DNA from: Chrysomallon squamiferum
Taxonomy: Eukaryota; Mollusca; Gastropoda; Neomphalida; Peltospiridae
Reading direction: 5' to 3'
Assembly (NCBI GenBank): GCA_012295275.1
Contig: CM022674.1
Span: 9,861,792-9,925,791, forward strand
DNA length: 64,000 nucleotides
In this document: positions 43,674 through 60,116 of the stretch, in pieces
How the letters are laid out: each line of letters opens with the position of its first letter
Position numbering within the stretch: the first letter of the stretch is position 1
The notes under the pieces: generated by a model
What the model saw: the letters and a program-made list of their open reading frames with translations, nothing else
Told to the model about the DNA's origin: nothing
Databases searched by the model: none
Program-made: the position numbers and the translations under genes

Positions 43674-46600
43674 TGAATCTCTCATTCAAGCGCTAGAGCT
43701 ATGGTGTAATTGCTAAGTACTTTGTAATTTGAATACTTACGACTATGACGTTATTGGTTGTTCGTCATTACTTGTTTTCTTTCAGGTGAACCAAAATGGC
43801 GGCGGAGAGGATCGAAAGATAGTCACATAATTAAACGAGAAAACTCTGAGGTGGTTTTCAAATGCGAAGTAATTGCAAATCCGAAACCCAGATACATATG
43901 GTACAAAAATGGAAAAGTATTGAAAATTAGAAAATCTAAAAGAGTAAGTTACGTTTGTCATCATAAGTTTTATTTTTTATTATTTCGTTTATTTTTATAT
44001 TTGTTTTTATTTATTTATTTATCACTTGTTACTAATTTTACTAATTACTGGTATTATTTTTTCTTGTATGGAAGAAACACATAATAATCTATTAGAAAAA
44101 GAAAAAGAATAATATATATATATATATATTATTCTTTTTCTTTTTCTAATAGATTAAACACATTTCTGGACATATTCACGTTAGAAAACAACAGTCATCA
44201 GCGCTTGCTTACACGCACGTCTGTTTCGTCAAAGGTTGGAATAAATCAGTTTCCATTTTTACAGATATATATAATATTATACGTGGAAACTGATTTATTC
44301 CAACCGACATGGTTTAATATACACTGGGAAAATAGATGAAATAATTCATGTGTCAGTGCACATTTAATGATAAGTCAAGGGAGATAATTCTGTGCATATT
44401 TATTATCTTGAACAGTGGAGTTACTCTTAGTGGCTTGTAAACACTGACACACACAAATACAACACACGTGCATATATGTAGATAGATAAATAATGATTAT
44501 AAGCGAGTATATACATACAGTCACTAAGTGTATTTCGCACCATGACTTTATTTATTTTTATTGCAGTACCGACGAAAGCGACATCGACTGATTATACGGG
44601 AGCTGATGATGTCTGATTCAGGCAACTACACATGTGACGTGCACAACAAACTCGGCGCTGTGAACCGAACATTTCAACTTACAGTCCTGGGTAACATTTT
44701 CTACTAACAAACACAAACTGATCGTTTCAGTTAAAAAACAACAAAAAACAACAACAGAAAAACAAACTAAAACAACAAAACAGTCTAACAAAATGAAAAC
44801 AGCACAGACATCATTTATCAAGCAAGTTTTAATAGTTGCTGCGTTACGTAACAAAGAAAACCACTGCCACTATCATGACTATATTTATCAGTTAGCATCA
44901 TGAGAATTAGCTACTTTGATAGCTGTGAAAACTGCTGGAATCATTCTGAGCGTTATATAACAGTACAGACCACTGCCACTGTTAGTTTCATGTACTAGTA
45001 CAGACCACTGCCACTGTTAGTTTCATGTACTAGTACAGACCACTGCCACTGTTAGTTTCATGTACTAGTACAGACCACTGCCACTGTTAGTTTCATGTAC
45101 TAGTACAGACCACTGCCACTGTTAGTTTCATGTACTAGTACAGGTCACTGCTACTATTAGTGTCACACATTAGTACAGATCACTGCCACTGTTAGTGTCT
45201 TATGCAATACAGATATCACTATTGTTAACGTAGTATACTAATAAATACATCTATATAGTTAGCTTAGCATACTAGTACATAGTCCTCTGTAGTTAGTGTA
45301 GTCTACTAGTACATACATCTATGTAGTTAGCGTAGCATACTAGTACATACATCTCTGTAGTTAGTGTAGTCTACTAGTACATACATCTATGTAGTTAGCG
45401 TAGCGTACTAGTACATACATCTCTGTAGTTAGTGCAGCATACTAGTACATAGTCCTCTGTAGTTAGTGTAGTCTACTAGTACATACATCTATGTAGTTAG
45501 CGTAGCATACTAGTACATACATCTCTGTAGTTAGTGTAGTCTACTAGTACATACATCTATGTAGTTAGCGTAGCGTACTAGTACATACATCTCTGTAGTT
45601 AGTATAGTATACTAGTACATACATCTCTGTAGTTGGTGTAGCATACTAGTATATATACCTCTGTAGTAAGTGTAGCATACTAGTACATAGTCCTTTGTAG
45701 TTAGTGTAGCATAGTAGTACATATTCCTTTGTAGTAAGTGTAGTATACTAGTACATACATCTCTGTAGTTAGTGTAGCATACTAGTACATAGTCCTCTGT
45801 AGTAGGTGTAGCATACTAGTGCATAGTCCTTTGTAGTAAGTGTAGCATACTAGTACATAGTCCTTTGTAGTTAGTGTAGTATACTAGTAGATACATCTCT
45901 GTAGTTAGTGTAGCATACTAGTACATAGTCCTTTGTAGTTAGTGTAGCATACTAGTATATAGACCTCTGTAGTAAGTGTAGCATACTAGTACATAGTCCT
46001 CTTTAGTTGGTGTAGCATACTAGTACATACATCTCTGTAGTAAGTGTAGTATACTAGTACATAGTCCTTTGTAGTTAGTGTAGCATACTAGTACATAGTC
46101 CTCTGTAGTAGGTGTAGCATACTAGTACATACATCTCTGCAGTAAGTGTAGTATACTAGTACATAGTCCTTTGTAGTTAGTGTAGCATACTAGTATATAC
46201 ATCTCTGTAGTAAGTGTAGCATACTAGTACATAGTCCTTTGTAGTTAGTGTAGCATACTAGTATATAGACCTCTGTAGTTGGTGTAGCATACTAGTACAT
46301 ACATCTCTGTAGTAAGTGTAGTATACTAGTACATAGTCCTTTGTAGTTAGTGTAGCATACTAGTATATAGACCTCTGTAGTTAGTGTAGCATACTAGTAC
46401 ATAGTCCTCTGTAGTTAGTGTAGCATACTAGTATATAGATCTCTGTAGTAAGTGTAGCATACTAGTACATACATCTCTGTACTTGGTGTAGCATACTAGT
46501 ACATACATCTCTGTAGTAAGTGTAGCATACTAGTACATACATACATCTCTGTAGTTGGTGTAGTATTCTAGTATATACATCTCTGTAGTAAGAGTAGTAT

Positions 46601-47791
46601 ACTAATATATACATTTCTGTAAAATAATTTACAGAATATTGTTTTTATAAATAATCTATAAAAGATAAACTACATCATTACCTTTATCACTTTATTTACA
46701 TGCCAAAATAATTTAGAAATTAACAAATAATTTGCAAATAAGTTACTACATATATTATTTTTTTTATGTTTATTTTACAGTTAGTTTTTCTACGGTTTTA
46801 ACTGCACGGTTTCTTGTCAGACGTGTCAGAGTGTTTTTGTAATTTAAGTATTTGTGTCATAGAAAAAATGTCAAGCATATTGTTCTGACAAAAAATACTT
46901 CAGAATTCCGATATGCCTCAGAGATTTTTAAAAAAGGAACGTGTGTCAGTGAGAAAAAAAAGAATAAAAGCGACAGAACAGAAACCTTAGTCATTGCCTT
47001 GCTTTGTACAAAAATATAAATAAATAAATACAAAGAAAAAGAGCAGTAGATAATAAATAATTTTCAAATATTGCACAATTAGCTGATAAAATTGAAAAAT
47101 GATTTGTTTTTGTTTTTCTTTTTAAAACTTGTTTTTTCTTTATGTTTTTGCTCGTTGTAATAATATATTTTACGTTCTTACGTTTTCTTTTTGCGCTCGA
47201 TGGTGTAATACAGCACATACTCTATACATCGCTATGGTAACGGTTAGCCAAGCAAAGTCTAAGGAATATCTTTTTAGTTTTTATTGTACTAGAACACAAT
47301 AATTAAAACATGCTTGACATATATATATATATATATATATGCTTCGTGATGAAACTGATATATCCAATGCCCTGTTCAGTTTCAGTTAATACCCTGCTAA
47401 ACGGTGTTGTCGCTATGTTCCAGGAACGCTAAATGCAAAATAATATTCATTATGGACAAGTATACATATATATAAAACTATACCTGACTACAATATGTAC
47501 ACATCTTGTTAGACGCGTTGATATCCTGTATACAGTTCTTGTTTGTTCCTATTTCTTTATGTGGTTATTTTTTCATTATTATTAACATCAGTTTGTTTCT
47601 TATTTATTTATTATTTTTTATTAGTACAGTAATGTTCAGCCAGCATTCTGGTGGTGACATCATTTCAACAGAGAAATCTGGCAAAAGGAAACTGAAATGA
47701 TTCGTTCTGACATATCTATCTATCTATATGTGTGTGTGTCTGTCTATCTATCTGTCTGTCTGTCTGTCTATCTATCTACCTACCTACCTAC

Positions 47792-47827
<36 letters not shown>

Positions 47828-48235
47828 AAGTCTTTTCCCCGATGAATTAAAGAACAGTTGCTAAAGCAATTCAAGTAAATCGTTTTTTATTTCTGAGGTC
47901 AGTAATCTACGTGTATGTACGTGTACCCCGATATCACAAGTTGGTGATTCATTGTAAACAGCGATTACTTTAAAATGTTATGTCATTACTGAAACGCGAT
48001 ACCTCTTATAATCATGCTTAACAGAGGTTAACACGTTTTAACCAGGATCAGAAAAATATGTAATGTTGTCAACATAAATTATGTTAAAAGCACGCTATTT
48101 CTTCCTGTCCAGCAGTGTACATGACTTGATTATTTTCATTGCTATATTTTAATATAAAGTACGTATAAAAGCTATTTTTTGCATACGGTTAGAGTAGTCG
48201 TTGAAGTAGCGGCAGCAAATGTGTTTTCATATCAC

Positions 48236-48299
<64 letters not shown>

Positions 48300-49531
48300 G
48301 AAATAAAGAAAGTAAAAAAGAAAAAAAAAGAAGAAGAAACCCAGCAACAGCCCAAAACAAAAAACGTAGAGACATCATAGTTATTAATATTTGATATTAA
48401 AATCTGTTTAAATGGTGGTAACCAGTGAGGAGAGTTTTAACATGGTGTGACCTTACACTGCAGGTGACAAGCCAGTGATCAGCGAAGTCAGTGTTACAGA
48501 GAGACCAAAAAACCAGACAGCTCAAGTTGGAGACACAGTCTTGTTTGTCTGTAGAACCGACAGCTACCCTCGCCCGTACATCGAGTGGTCACGAAAACGT
48601 GACAGACACAGAACAGAAGTGTTAAAAGTAATGCAAGGAATGTTTTGTGTTTTAAAGCTATTTACAGCCTTAATAATGTTTGAAATAACAAGAATGTCTT
48701 TCATTTTTATTATTTATTTATTTGTTTATTTATTTATATTTTTATTTTATTTTTGGTGTGTGTGCTTCAGGAAAAATTATTTTCCAATCTATTTAAATGA
48801 TGATGTCATTTTATTTTATTTTCTAAAAACCATAATTTGTTTTTGCAATCATGTTACAGCTAACTCGGAAAACTAGGAATTAAAACAAACAAATTATAGA
48901 AAATAACGAAATTTTTTATTGTAATTTCAGACTCCATATTTAAACACTGAACTACTGGCAATACAAAGTTTTGTATTAAATTAGAACTGATTGCACGAGC
49001 CGACTAATATGTGAACTAATTTTCAGATGTTATATTAATTTGTGGAAGGCAGGTGATATTTTATACGAACTGTCAAAATGTATCACAGTATTCTACATAA
49101 CATTTATTACAAATGTCTTAAAAATTATAAAAATTAATGTAGTCTAAACTATAATGTAAGTATTTACATGCATAGTAATTTTTCTGTGTGATTTGGAACG
49201 TTGGTGTGTTGTAGAAAGCTAGTGACAGTATGAAGTCTGAGGTGTTTGCTGTATTCAACGTAACCAAGAAAGACGCCGGAACGTACAAGTGCACCGTGAG
49301 AAATGAAATTTCAACTAAACACCTGACTGCGCAGCTTGTTGTCGTAGCTGAAGGTTTGTAGACAAATAAGAACAGATAAAGGTTACAGATAGATAGATGA
49401 ATGAATGAAAGATTAATGAAAAAAAAAGATATCTTTTACAGAGTAGTATATATACAACCACACACATGCACACTCACAGCATATACACACATAAAAACTC
49501 AAAACACATACACACCACGTAATCATATACA

Positions 49532-49582
<51 letters not shown>

Positions 49583-50666
49583 ACTGCGAAAACAGGCCTT
49601 TGATTAACCTGGATTTCAAAGTCCCGTCTAGTATCATTATGAACAAAACTGTGACTTTCAAGAACAAAAGAACAATTTATATAGTAATTAGCATAGTCAA
49701 CAACGGCATACAATTTTGAAAGTGCGATAGCTGTCATACATTCTTCTCTGTACTGAGAATATGAGAATAAAGTCATTGTCATTGTCATTGTCATTGTAAA
49801 CAATAACGGTAATTTGCACATAATTAGGCTACCGCCTTCTCTAGATGAAATGATAGCGCTTATTGAAGTCTTAATAAACAATGCTTCTTGTAATCACTAT
49901 AGATGAAATTATATTAATTGTAATCTTTATTGAAGTCCCAATTAATTTAATTTAAACAAGTTTAGAAGAACTGTATTTATTGTCAAACTAATCACTATAA
50001 AACAAAGCATTTGTGTTCACGAGATCGCAGAATGTGTTCACGAGATCATTAAACAAAATGGAGGCATAATATGTCGATAGTTTCAACTTGGAGGCCATTA
50101 GAGAGGAGAGAAATATGGAGAAAAAATAGGAATCACTGATGACAGTTTCTCAGATGACACTTGATAGATGTTTAACATAATATTTGTAATAAAATATATT
50201 CAAATTTCATGAAATTTTAATCTTTATAAACCGGCATTCTGTCTAAAATGGCAAGTGAAGACGGTTTTGACAGTCCACTGTAGGTCCGTGTGTCTGTGTA
50301 TGTATGTGTATATGTATATATATATTTTTTTTCCCCGTAGATGAGGAACTGCCGTTTGAACCTAAATGTGCTCTACACATGAGAATGCAGATTCTCATTG
50401 ATAATGTGTACGGCTGTCAGACGTTGAAACCCGTGGAGATTACGTACTGCATGGGGTCGTGTGGGCGCAGCTATTTCGTTCCTTCAGTAGTGACCAGTGA
50501 TGAAGCCTCGATTCAGACCAACCATCTGAATCAGACGTGCAGGTGTTGCATGGGACTCGTCGACTCTATGAAGATTGTCGAGTTACACTGTCCGTCTGGA
50601 GGAAGAAAAAAAGGATTTTACACAACGCTTCGAGCCTGTATCTGTCAAAGATGTATGGTAGAAGGT

Positions 50667-50761
<95 letters not shown>

Positions 50762-51142
50762 GATCTCTAGATCTAATTGCATATAATTATCGGTGTTTCG
50801 ATCCCGTTAATTTCTGTCTGTCTCTCATTTTGTTCCATCGCGCAAATATATATTACCTATACGCTGTCTCTCTATCCACACATCTATCTGTCTGTCTATC
50901 TATCTATCTATCTTTAATGTTTTTATTTTTATATGTTTTTATTTGGCATTCTTGTTCATGCAAATACATAGTACATTCATAAAAAGCATTGATTAAGTAC
51001 ATGTATCCCAGTCGACATTCCGCATCAAATATTTGTTGTCTTCAGACTTATTGTTTGTTTTATACTGCTTCGATTTGGCTTTTCAGGGGAGATTAAAAAA
51101 TCGAGTCGTGAAGTTTCCACGGACAAGAATGATAACGCATAA
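43483..51142 (+). CDS. Secreted protein with two Ig domains and C-terminal cystine knot (Ig-Ig-CTCK), 362 aa
   Basis: Exons: 43483-43606, 43786-43943, 44567-44690, 48464-48627, 49215-49353, 50341-50664, 51087-51142 (1089 nt, in frame). Residues 1 to about 20 form a signal peptide (a second in-frame Met is at 43504), followed by a strongly basic stretch (CKKNKGKKCERR, KWRRRG). Ig1, about 45-135, has the Cys of VVFKCEV, the Trp of YIWYKNGK and the SDSGNYTC end, with a very basic middle (KSKRYRRKRHR) recalling heparin-binding Ig domains of neuregulin type. Ig2, about 137-236, has VLFVCRT, YIEWSRK and KDAGTYKC. Residues 240-343 form a VWF/mucin-like CTCK: TYCMGSCGRS, CRCC, VELHC and ACICQRC. There is no membrane anchor; the tail is 18 polar residues. 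Every domain border is a phase 1 intron. An extracellular ligand, antagonist or matrix role is inferred; no named family fits. Confidence 0.85.
43629..43670. repeat. (ATT)n microsatellite in intron 1 of the Ig-CTCK gene
   Basis: About 14 ATT units, 22 bases after the donor of exon 1. Confidence 0.9.
44085..44156. repeat. Perfect 72-bp palindrome
   Basis: Bases 44085-44120 and 44121-44156 are exact reverse complements with no loop, with (TA)n at the centre and an A/G-rich arm outside it. It lies in intron 2 of the Ig-CTCK gene. Confidence 0.95.
44234..44305. repeat. Perfect hairpin, 22-bp arms and 28-base loop
   Basis: Arms 44234-44255 and 44284-44305 are exact reverse complements (outer sequence GGTTGGAATAAATC). 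Arm and loop sizes resemble a short pre-miRNA hairpin, but the perfect pairing and AT-rich loop also fit a foldback repeat. Same intron as the 72-bp palindrome. Confidence 0.9.
44962..45190. repeat. Minisatellite, 35-bp unit
   Basis: Six to seven tandem copies; the unit contains CAGACCACTGCCACTGTTAG and then TTTCATGTACTAGTA. The first five are nearly identical and the last two diverge. Intron 3 of the Ig-CTCK gene. Confidence 0.95.
45220..46625. repeat. Minisatellite, 34-bp unit, about 41 copies, with higher-order repeat
   Basis: The unit contains TACTAGTACATA then CATCTCTGTAGTTAGTGTAG, with two main variants (CATCTCTGTAG or GTCCTTTGTAG). From 45281 and again from 45451 the same order of five variant units repeats with a 170-bp period, nearly identical for about 155 bases. 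It directly follows the 35-bp array and shares TACTAGTACA with it. Confidence 0.95.
47740..47827. repeat. (TCTA)n/(TCTG)n/(CCTA)n tetranucleotide array
   Basis: TCTG, TCTA and CCTA units in blocks, ending in about twelve TCTA units. Intron 3 of the Ig-CTCK gene. Confidence 0.9.
48237..48298. repeat. (AAT)n microsatellite
   Basis: About 20 AAT units in intron 3 of the Ig-CTCK gene. Confidence 0.9.
50669..50758. repeat. (TC)n microsatellite at a splice donor
   Basis: About 45 TC units starting four bases after the donor of the CTCK exon (G|GTCAGTCTCTC). Confidence 0.95.
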
Positions 51143-52491
51143 ATGAATGGAGGAAATAAGACACGTGTTTAGGAACTCGTCGTAGTGAACGCGTGGTATT
51201 TGATATCAATACGCTGATAGAGAAACCACTGGAACCGCAAGTTTTGTACAGTATTTTAATGACGTCATTTGATTAGTGTTATCAAAGTCTCTGTGTAATA
51301 TTAATAACATTAACAGTAACAAAATAATAATAAATAAAATTCTTAAAAATTCGACAACTCTTTAGTGTGGAATAACGTTTGAAAACAAAACCCGATAATT
51401 AGTGACGTTCCAATTACACAGTACGGAAGATTTGTATTTAGAGACCTTAAACAATACAGTAATGTCATTATGATCAATGACAGTTGTGAGCTTTCGCTGA
51501 AGTAGAAGAAGAACACAACAGTTAGCTTGAAACGGTTGACTTTTAAAAGATTAACTGAGGCAGTTACTATGTTGCTGGTTAACAATATCTAACAAAAATA
51601 ATAATAATAATCAAACTTATGCTTGTGACTGGTTTAGCGAAATATCAAAACACACACTTGAGATTAGTTTAGTTACTGTTTTATTTAAGCGTCTAGTTAT
51701 TTTACTACAGTTTAATTCAATAATTCACCATTATACAGATGCAATACTACATACGACGTATTTCCATTACAATACTGTAACTTAATTTTCAGTCACCAAA
51801 GATTATTTTAAAGATTATGATCATAACAGCAACCTGGAGAGACTGCATATTTTATAGATTTTGTTTTCTTTGCTTTTTCGGAAAATGTACATAATTATCT
51901 AAAAATCTCAAAAATCTTTACATACATTAGACAATAGAATTACACCAGGACGACAAAAATAATTAGATAATCTTATTTTTAAAACTGTTGAGTTTTCGTA
52001 ATAATATTTTTTTTTGTTTCTTAGCTGAAAAATTCATAATCATTAATTTTATAATATATTCAGTGCACAACTTCTGACAGTTTCATTTTGTATTTAATTT
52101 TCCATTTTTTAAATAAAGAAAGAAAATCAGTTGAATTTAAATTGACTATAATAATTAAATATATATGTGTGTGTGTGCGTTTGTGCGCGCACACACACAC
52201 ACGTTGTTGCTTCTTTTTTTTTTTTTTTTTTTTTTTCTCTTTTTGTACGTGCAAGGACAACTCGACCTTGAATTATACGTAAACATCACATAATTTATCT
52301 ACTCGTTACCTTTTTCAACTCGTTTTGTTAAGTTTTCAACATGAATTCTAACACTGTTAAAGATCTACATTAATTTATTATTTTTGATGACCTGAAACGT
52401 TTTTCGTGAAGAGAACACAAAGGAAATGTGTGGTGAGATGTGACTTTCATGTTCTCATGATGACGAATGCGACAGCAGTAACACCAACAAC

Positions 52492-52534
<43 letters not shown>

Positions 52535-53369
52535 GTAGTGTTGACAATCTCAGTTACAGCAACAATAACATTTTATAAATTTATATTCATGATCTTTATG
52601 AATTATTCTAATTTTATTGGAAGTCTAAGGGACTTTGAAGGAGACGGGGTTTTTTGTTTGTTTTTGTTTTGGTTCTCTTTTTTTTTCTTTTCTTTTTTTT
52701 GTGGTTTGTTATTTTTTTGTTTTCTTCAAATAGTAGAAGATAATATTGTGTTTGTGTATATAACATTATAATTGTATGTCAGTATTCAAACTAGTGTTTC
52801 AAATGAAACATTTTCAGACAAAATGTTTCCAGTCAGCACTGAGTTTTTCACTGGGGGAAATTAAGAAAAGCGATTGTTATAAATTAACAGGGCGTTTATT
52901 TTGTTTTAGTGTGAATGCTATTTAAAAATAAAAAATGCTTTTTCTGCAGCTGTTTAAATGACTAACAGGAAGGAGCAGGTAAAGTTCTGTTGATAAGGCG
53001 CAGATCTCAAGTACTGATTACAGGTTGCTGTGCTAGGTTTTATTATATTGACAGTAATAAGAAGCGGCTGGTATGACTGTACATCTGGGAACAGGGACAC
53101 GGGTTTATTGTTTAGTAAATATACTTGTTGGTTATAGGATTATAAATTATTTTTGTCAGTTAAATCAGCGTAATATTTATTTATAAACCAACGTTTAGTG
53201 TTATTTAATATAGTTTGTTATAGAATTAGTCGTGTACGCTGTATATTCATTACATCCTTGTTAAACGTTTTATATTATATATTAAACTAGTGATACAGAA
53301 CGAGGCTGTAAAGAAACTGTTTCACAGAAACAGAGCATACAACATATTTCCACTACCACAACTACCTCT

Positions 53370-53408
<39 letters not shown>

Positions 53409-53605
53409 TCAACAACAACAACAATAATAATAATAATGTTAAGAGCTGCAAAAACTGTTATAATCATAACAACAGTAATAGCCAACAATCAAAACAACAA
53501 CAACAATAGTAATAATAACAACAACAACAAATATTCGTTATTGAAGTATATGTTATGTTTGGTCACTGTGTTGTTTTGTTCTCCTCAGGTCTGTATATAG
53601 ATTTG

Positions 53606-53667
<62 letters not shown>

Positions 53668-54375
53668 TACTATTTATTTATTTTATCATTTACTTATTTA
53701 TTTATTATTATTTTATATATTATTTTCTCCCTACATATTATCGATAAACTCATTAATATATTCTTTTTGTAGTTTGGATTACACAGTTTGTATATTTTCA
53801 TATCAAAGTTAGACTAAGTCAAAATCAAATGCTGGAGGAGGGACAGACTAGAAAACAGAAAACCGACAATTTCTGTTAGTTTAAATTAATAGTTGAACAG
53901 AATAAGACCTTATGCAAATATTTAATATACACACACACACATACATATACACACACAAACATACACTACATAATACCACACACACATATACACAAAAACG
54001 CCCTCTCACTCCCTCTCTTTCTCCCTGCCCCTCTGTGTATCTCTGTCTTCCCATCTCTTTCTCTCACCTCTCTGTTCTCACTGGGAGTAAAGTTTGACAC
54101 AATCATAAAACAGAGAGAGTGTATTCAGGTTCTAAACTTTCCAGGATATCTATTTCAATGCTCAACCATAAATTAGAAACAAAGCAGTATCTGTAGTGTA
54201 GGGTGTCTGTTTCATTTCTGTAAGGTTTACTTATAGTGGAATAATAATAAAATGAGTTGTCACGTGAGGTATGTCTCGAATGCAAATCGGATAGCTCCTG
54301 GTATCACAGTTCACGGTGTGGTGCAAACATCTTCAGTCTGTCGTCAACTCGAAGACACGAGCAGAAAGTTTTCAA
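51143..54375. other. 3' UTR and intergenic, no gene seen
   Basis: A candidate poly(A) signal AATAAA lies at 51333-51338, about 190 bases after the Ig-CTCK stop. Beyond: a T run near 52215-52236, (ATG)n at about 52493-52532, (AAT)n near 53372-53406, (ATT)n at 53608-53665 and a (CA)n/(CTCT) patch at 53930-54075. No coding exon was found. Confidence 0.55.
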
Positions 54376-57972
<3,597 letters not shown>

Positions 57973-59365
57973 TGGTTAAAAAGAAATAATAATTAAAAAG
58001 AAATTGAAAAAAAAAAGGAGAGAAAAGTTTGAAAAAGACATAAAAAAGTTTACGTTCAGAAGTATGATTTATTATGGATACATATATTACATCTATTGGT
58101 AATTTGTTAACAAAAAGAACGATCAGAGAGACACTGCAACTGTGTTAATCTTACACAGGTCACAGATTTTTATAGATGTGCGTATTTTTTATTTTTTATT
58201 TTTTTTAATGTCTTTTCATTAGATAGAATCAAAGGATTTAGTTTTTTTATGAGAGTATCTTTGTTGTTGTTGGTTTGCTTGTTTTAAATGCTAAAAAAAA
58301 GAAAAGATATCAAACGTGTGAAGAAAATCTATCTCTGTGATTACATTAATTGTTAAAATTGTTTCTGTTTCATTACATATATTATTCTACCGTATCTTAT
58401 TGAAATATACTTCATATTCGATAGGAATTAAAATTATAATTAACAAATATTTGTACAAAATTAGCTAAAACTGTATTTAAAATTTTGGCAAATATACACT
58501 TGCTTTGATTTATTGACATTGAGAAACTGTATTTAATTATTCGCTTGGAAAATACATACAGGAATATAGACAAAACTTGTTAATTTTCATTGCATAAACC
58601 TGGCCACTATGAGTCGAACTTAGAAATTTTGTTCTCTGGAGTAAACTCATAAGGGTAATTTGGACTAAGCGAAAATTATTAGAGGGTGATAAGCCATGTA
58701 ATGCAGTGGCACTTTTCAGACATTTAGTCTACTTAAGGGTTCAAGCTGAATATTTTACCGCATTAGAACGGCTCAGTAAAAGAGAAAAATTCTTAAAACT
58801 GGTGTTTCGAGGGCATCTTTGCCTCATGCACTGACATTATATATCGGCTATGATAACTGATGGTTAGAAATGCATAGAAGTCTTACATGCTTTTTTTCAC
58901 TGCAATGAAACGCGAAAACTTCTTAAACAAATTGAACCTAGCTTCCAAAAAACAGTAACAAACAAATAGCTGTAATATAGAACTATATTAATTGTGAGGG
59001 TTTGGTCTGCCATAAGTCTAAGTCCAACAGCCTTTAATGGTCAAAATAAATTTCTTTTTGCTAAGATCAAAGTTTAGTGAATGCTGTTATAAGCTTAATA
59101 CTTCTTCGGGGACAATGATATAAAACTGATTTCTGAAAAGTGCTTGCAAAATATTGAAGAAAATAGACAAAACTTGTTAATTTTCATAAACCATCAAGAT
59201 GCATTTAAACATCTGCGCGACAAAAATTGAACTTAGAAAAATAATAATATATATACATACATACATGTGTATAACAAAATTATAATAACAGATGAGAAAA
59301 AAGACTGTGTACCTCAGACAATACTCACGCATACTTATGTATGTAGTACGTATGTAGTATGTATG

Positions 59366-59397
<32 letters not shown>

Positions 59398-59868
59398 CTG
59401 TGATGAGTTTTTTCCAGATTTTTTATATACATATTCACAACAATATTTAAGATTTGAAATAAAACATGAATGATTTTGAAATGTATCGAAATACGTATTT
59501 AATAGATTTATGCAAAATACAAGAAAAAGAACAATTAAGATATTCTCCGCATTCTGAATGTTAATTCTTAAAACATGGTAGAAATTTAACTACATATTCA
59601 AACTGGTGAGAGACATTCAGTGATATTTAAGTAACTTCCTGGTCGTCAGAAGAATAAGAAAAACCTGTTTATTATAGAGAGTCATTTACAGTGACACAGC
59701 GTTTATTTGAAATACATGAGCCTTGACGAGTGTTGCGTTATGTATGTCGGGTATTCTGGAGTCGTGTCAAATACACCGAGCTGAATGTGTATGTAGCTAA
59801 TATTAAAGGAGGAAAATTTGGGACACATATTTATGTACATATTCAAACTACTAATCGCGAATTTTGAG
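57973..59868. other. Between the two Ly6-like genes
   Basis: 3' UTR of copy A, then AT-rich DNA holding one copy of a dispersed repeat at 58599-58830, further repeat-related modules at 58890-58960 and 59145-59240 (the latter repeats AGACAAAACTTGTTAATTTT from 58568), and (TA)n near 59372-59397. No exon was recognised. Confidence 0.55.
58599..58830. repeat. Dispersed repeat, copy 1 (flanks the Ly6 gene copy B)
   Basis: About 230 bases that match 63768-64000 very closely, in the same orientation. The shared core includes GCGAAAATTATTAGAGGGTG and TCTACTTAAGGGTTCAAGC. There is no open frame. A GGGTTCAAGC element looks slightly like a Pol III B box, but no A box is convincing. Confidence 0.8.
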
Positions 59869-60077
59869 ATGAATCCACATTTTGTACACGTTTTTTGGTT
59901 TCTATCAGTGCTTTGTCTGAGTCTTCCTGAAACAGGTAAGAATCTATAAGATCTGTTTGTTACTAATACGCAATAACTCATACACTTTGAATCCAGTCAT
60001 GCTATGTTGATAGTGAGCGGAGTAACTGTCTGTTAATCTAGTTAAAATCTTCATTAATAAGATTGCTTTACCTGTGT

Positions 60078-60116
<39 letters not shown>

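Noticed and set aside
45220-46625. CRISPR-like array of 34-bp units
   Set aside because: Tandem minisatellite without spacers, in an animal intron.
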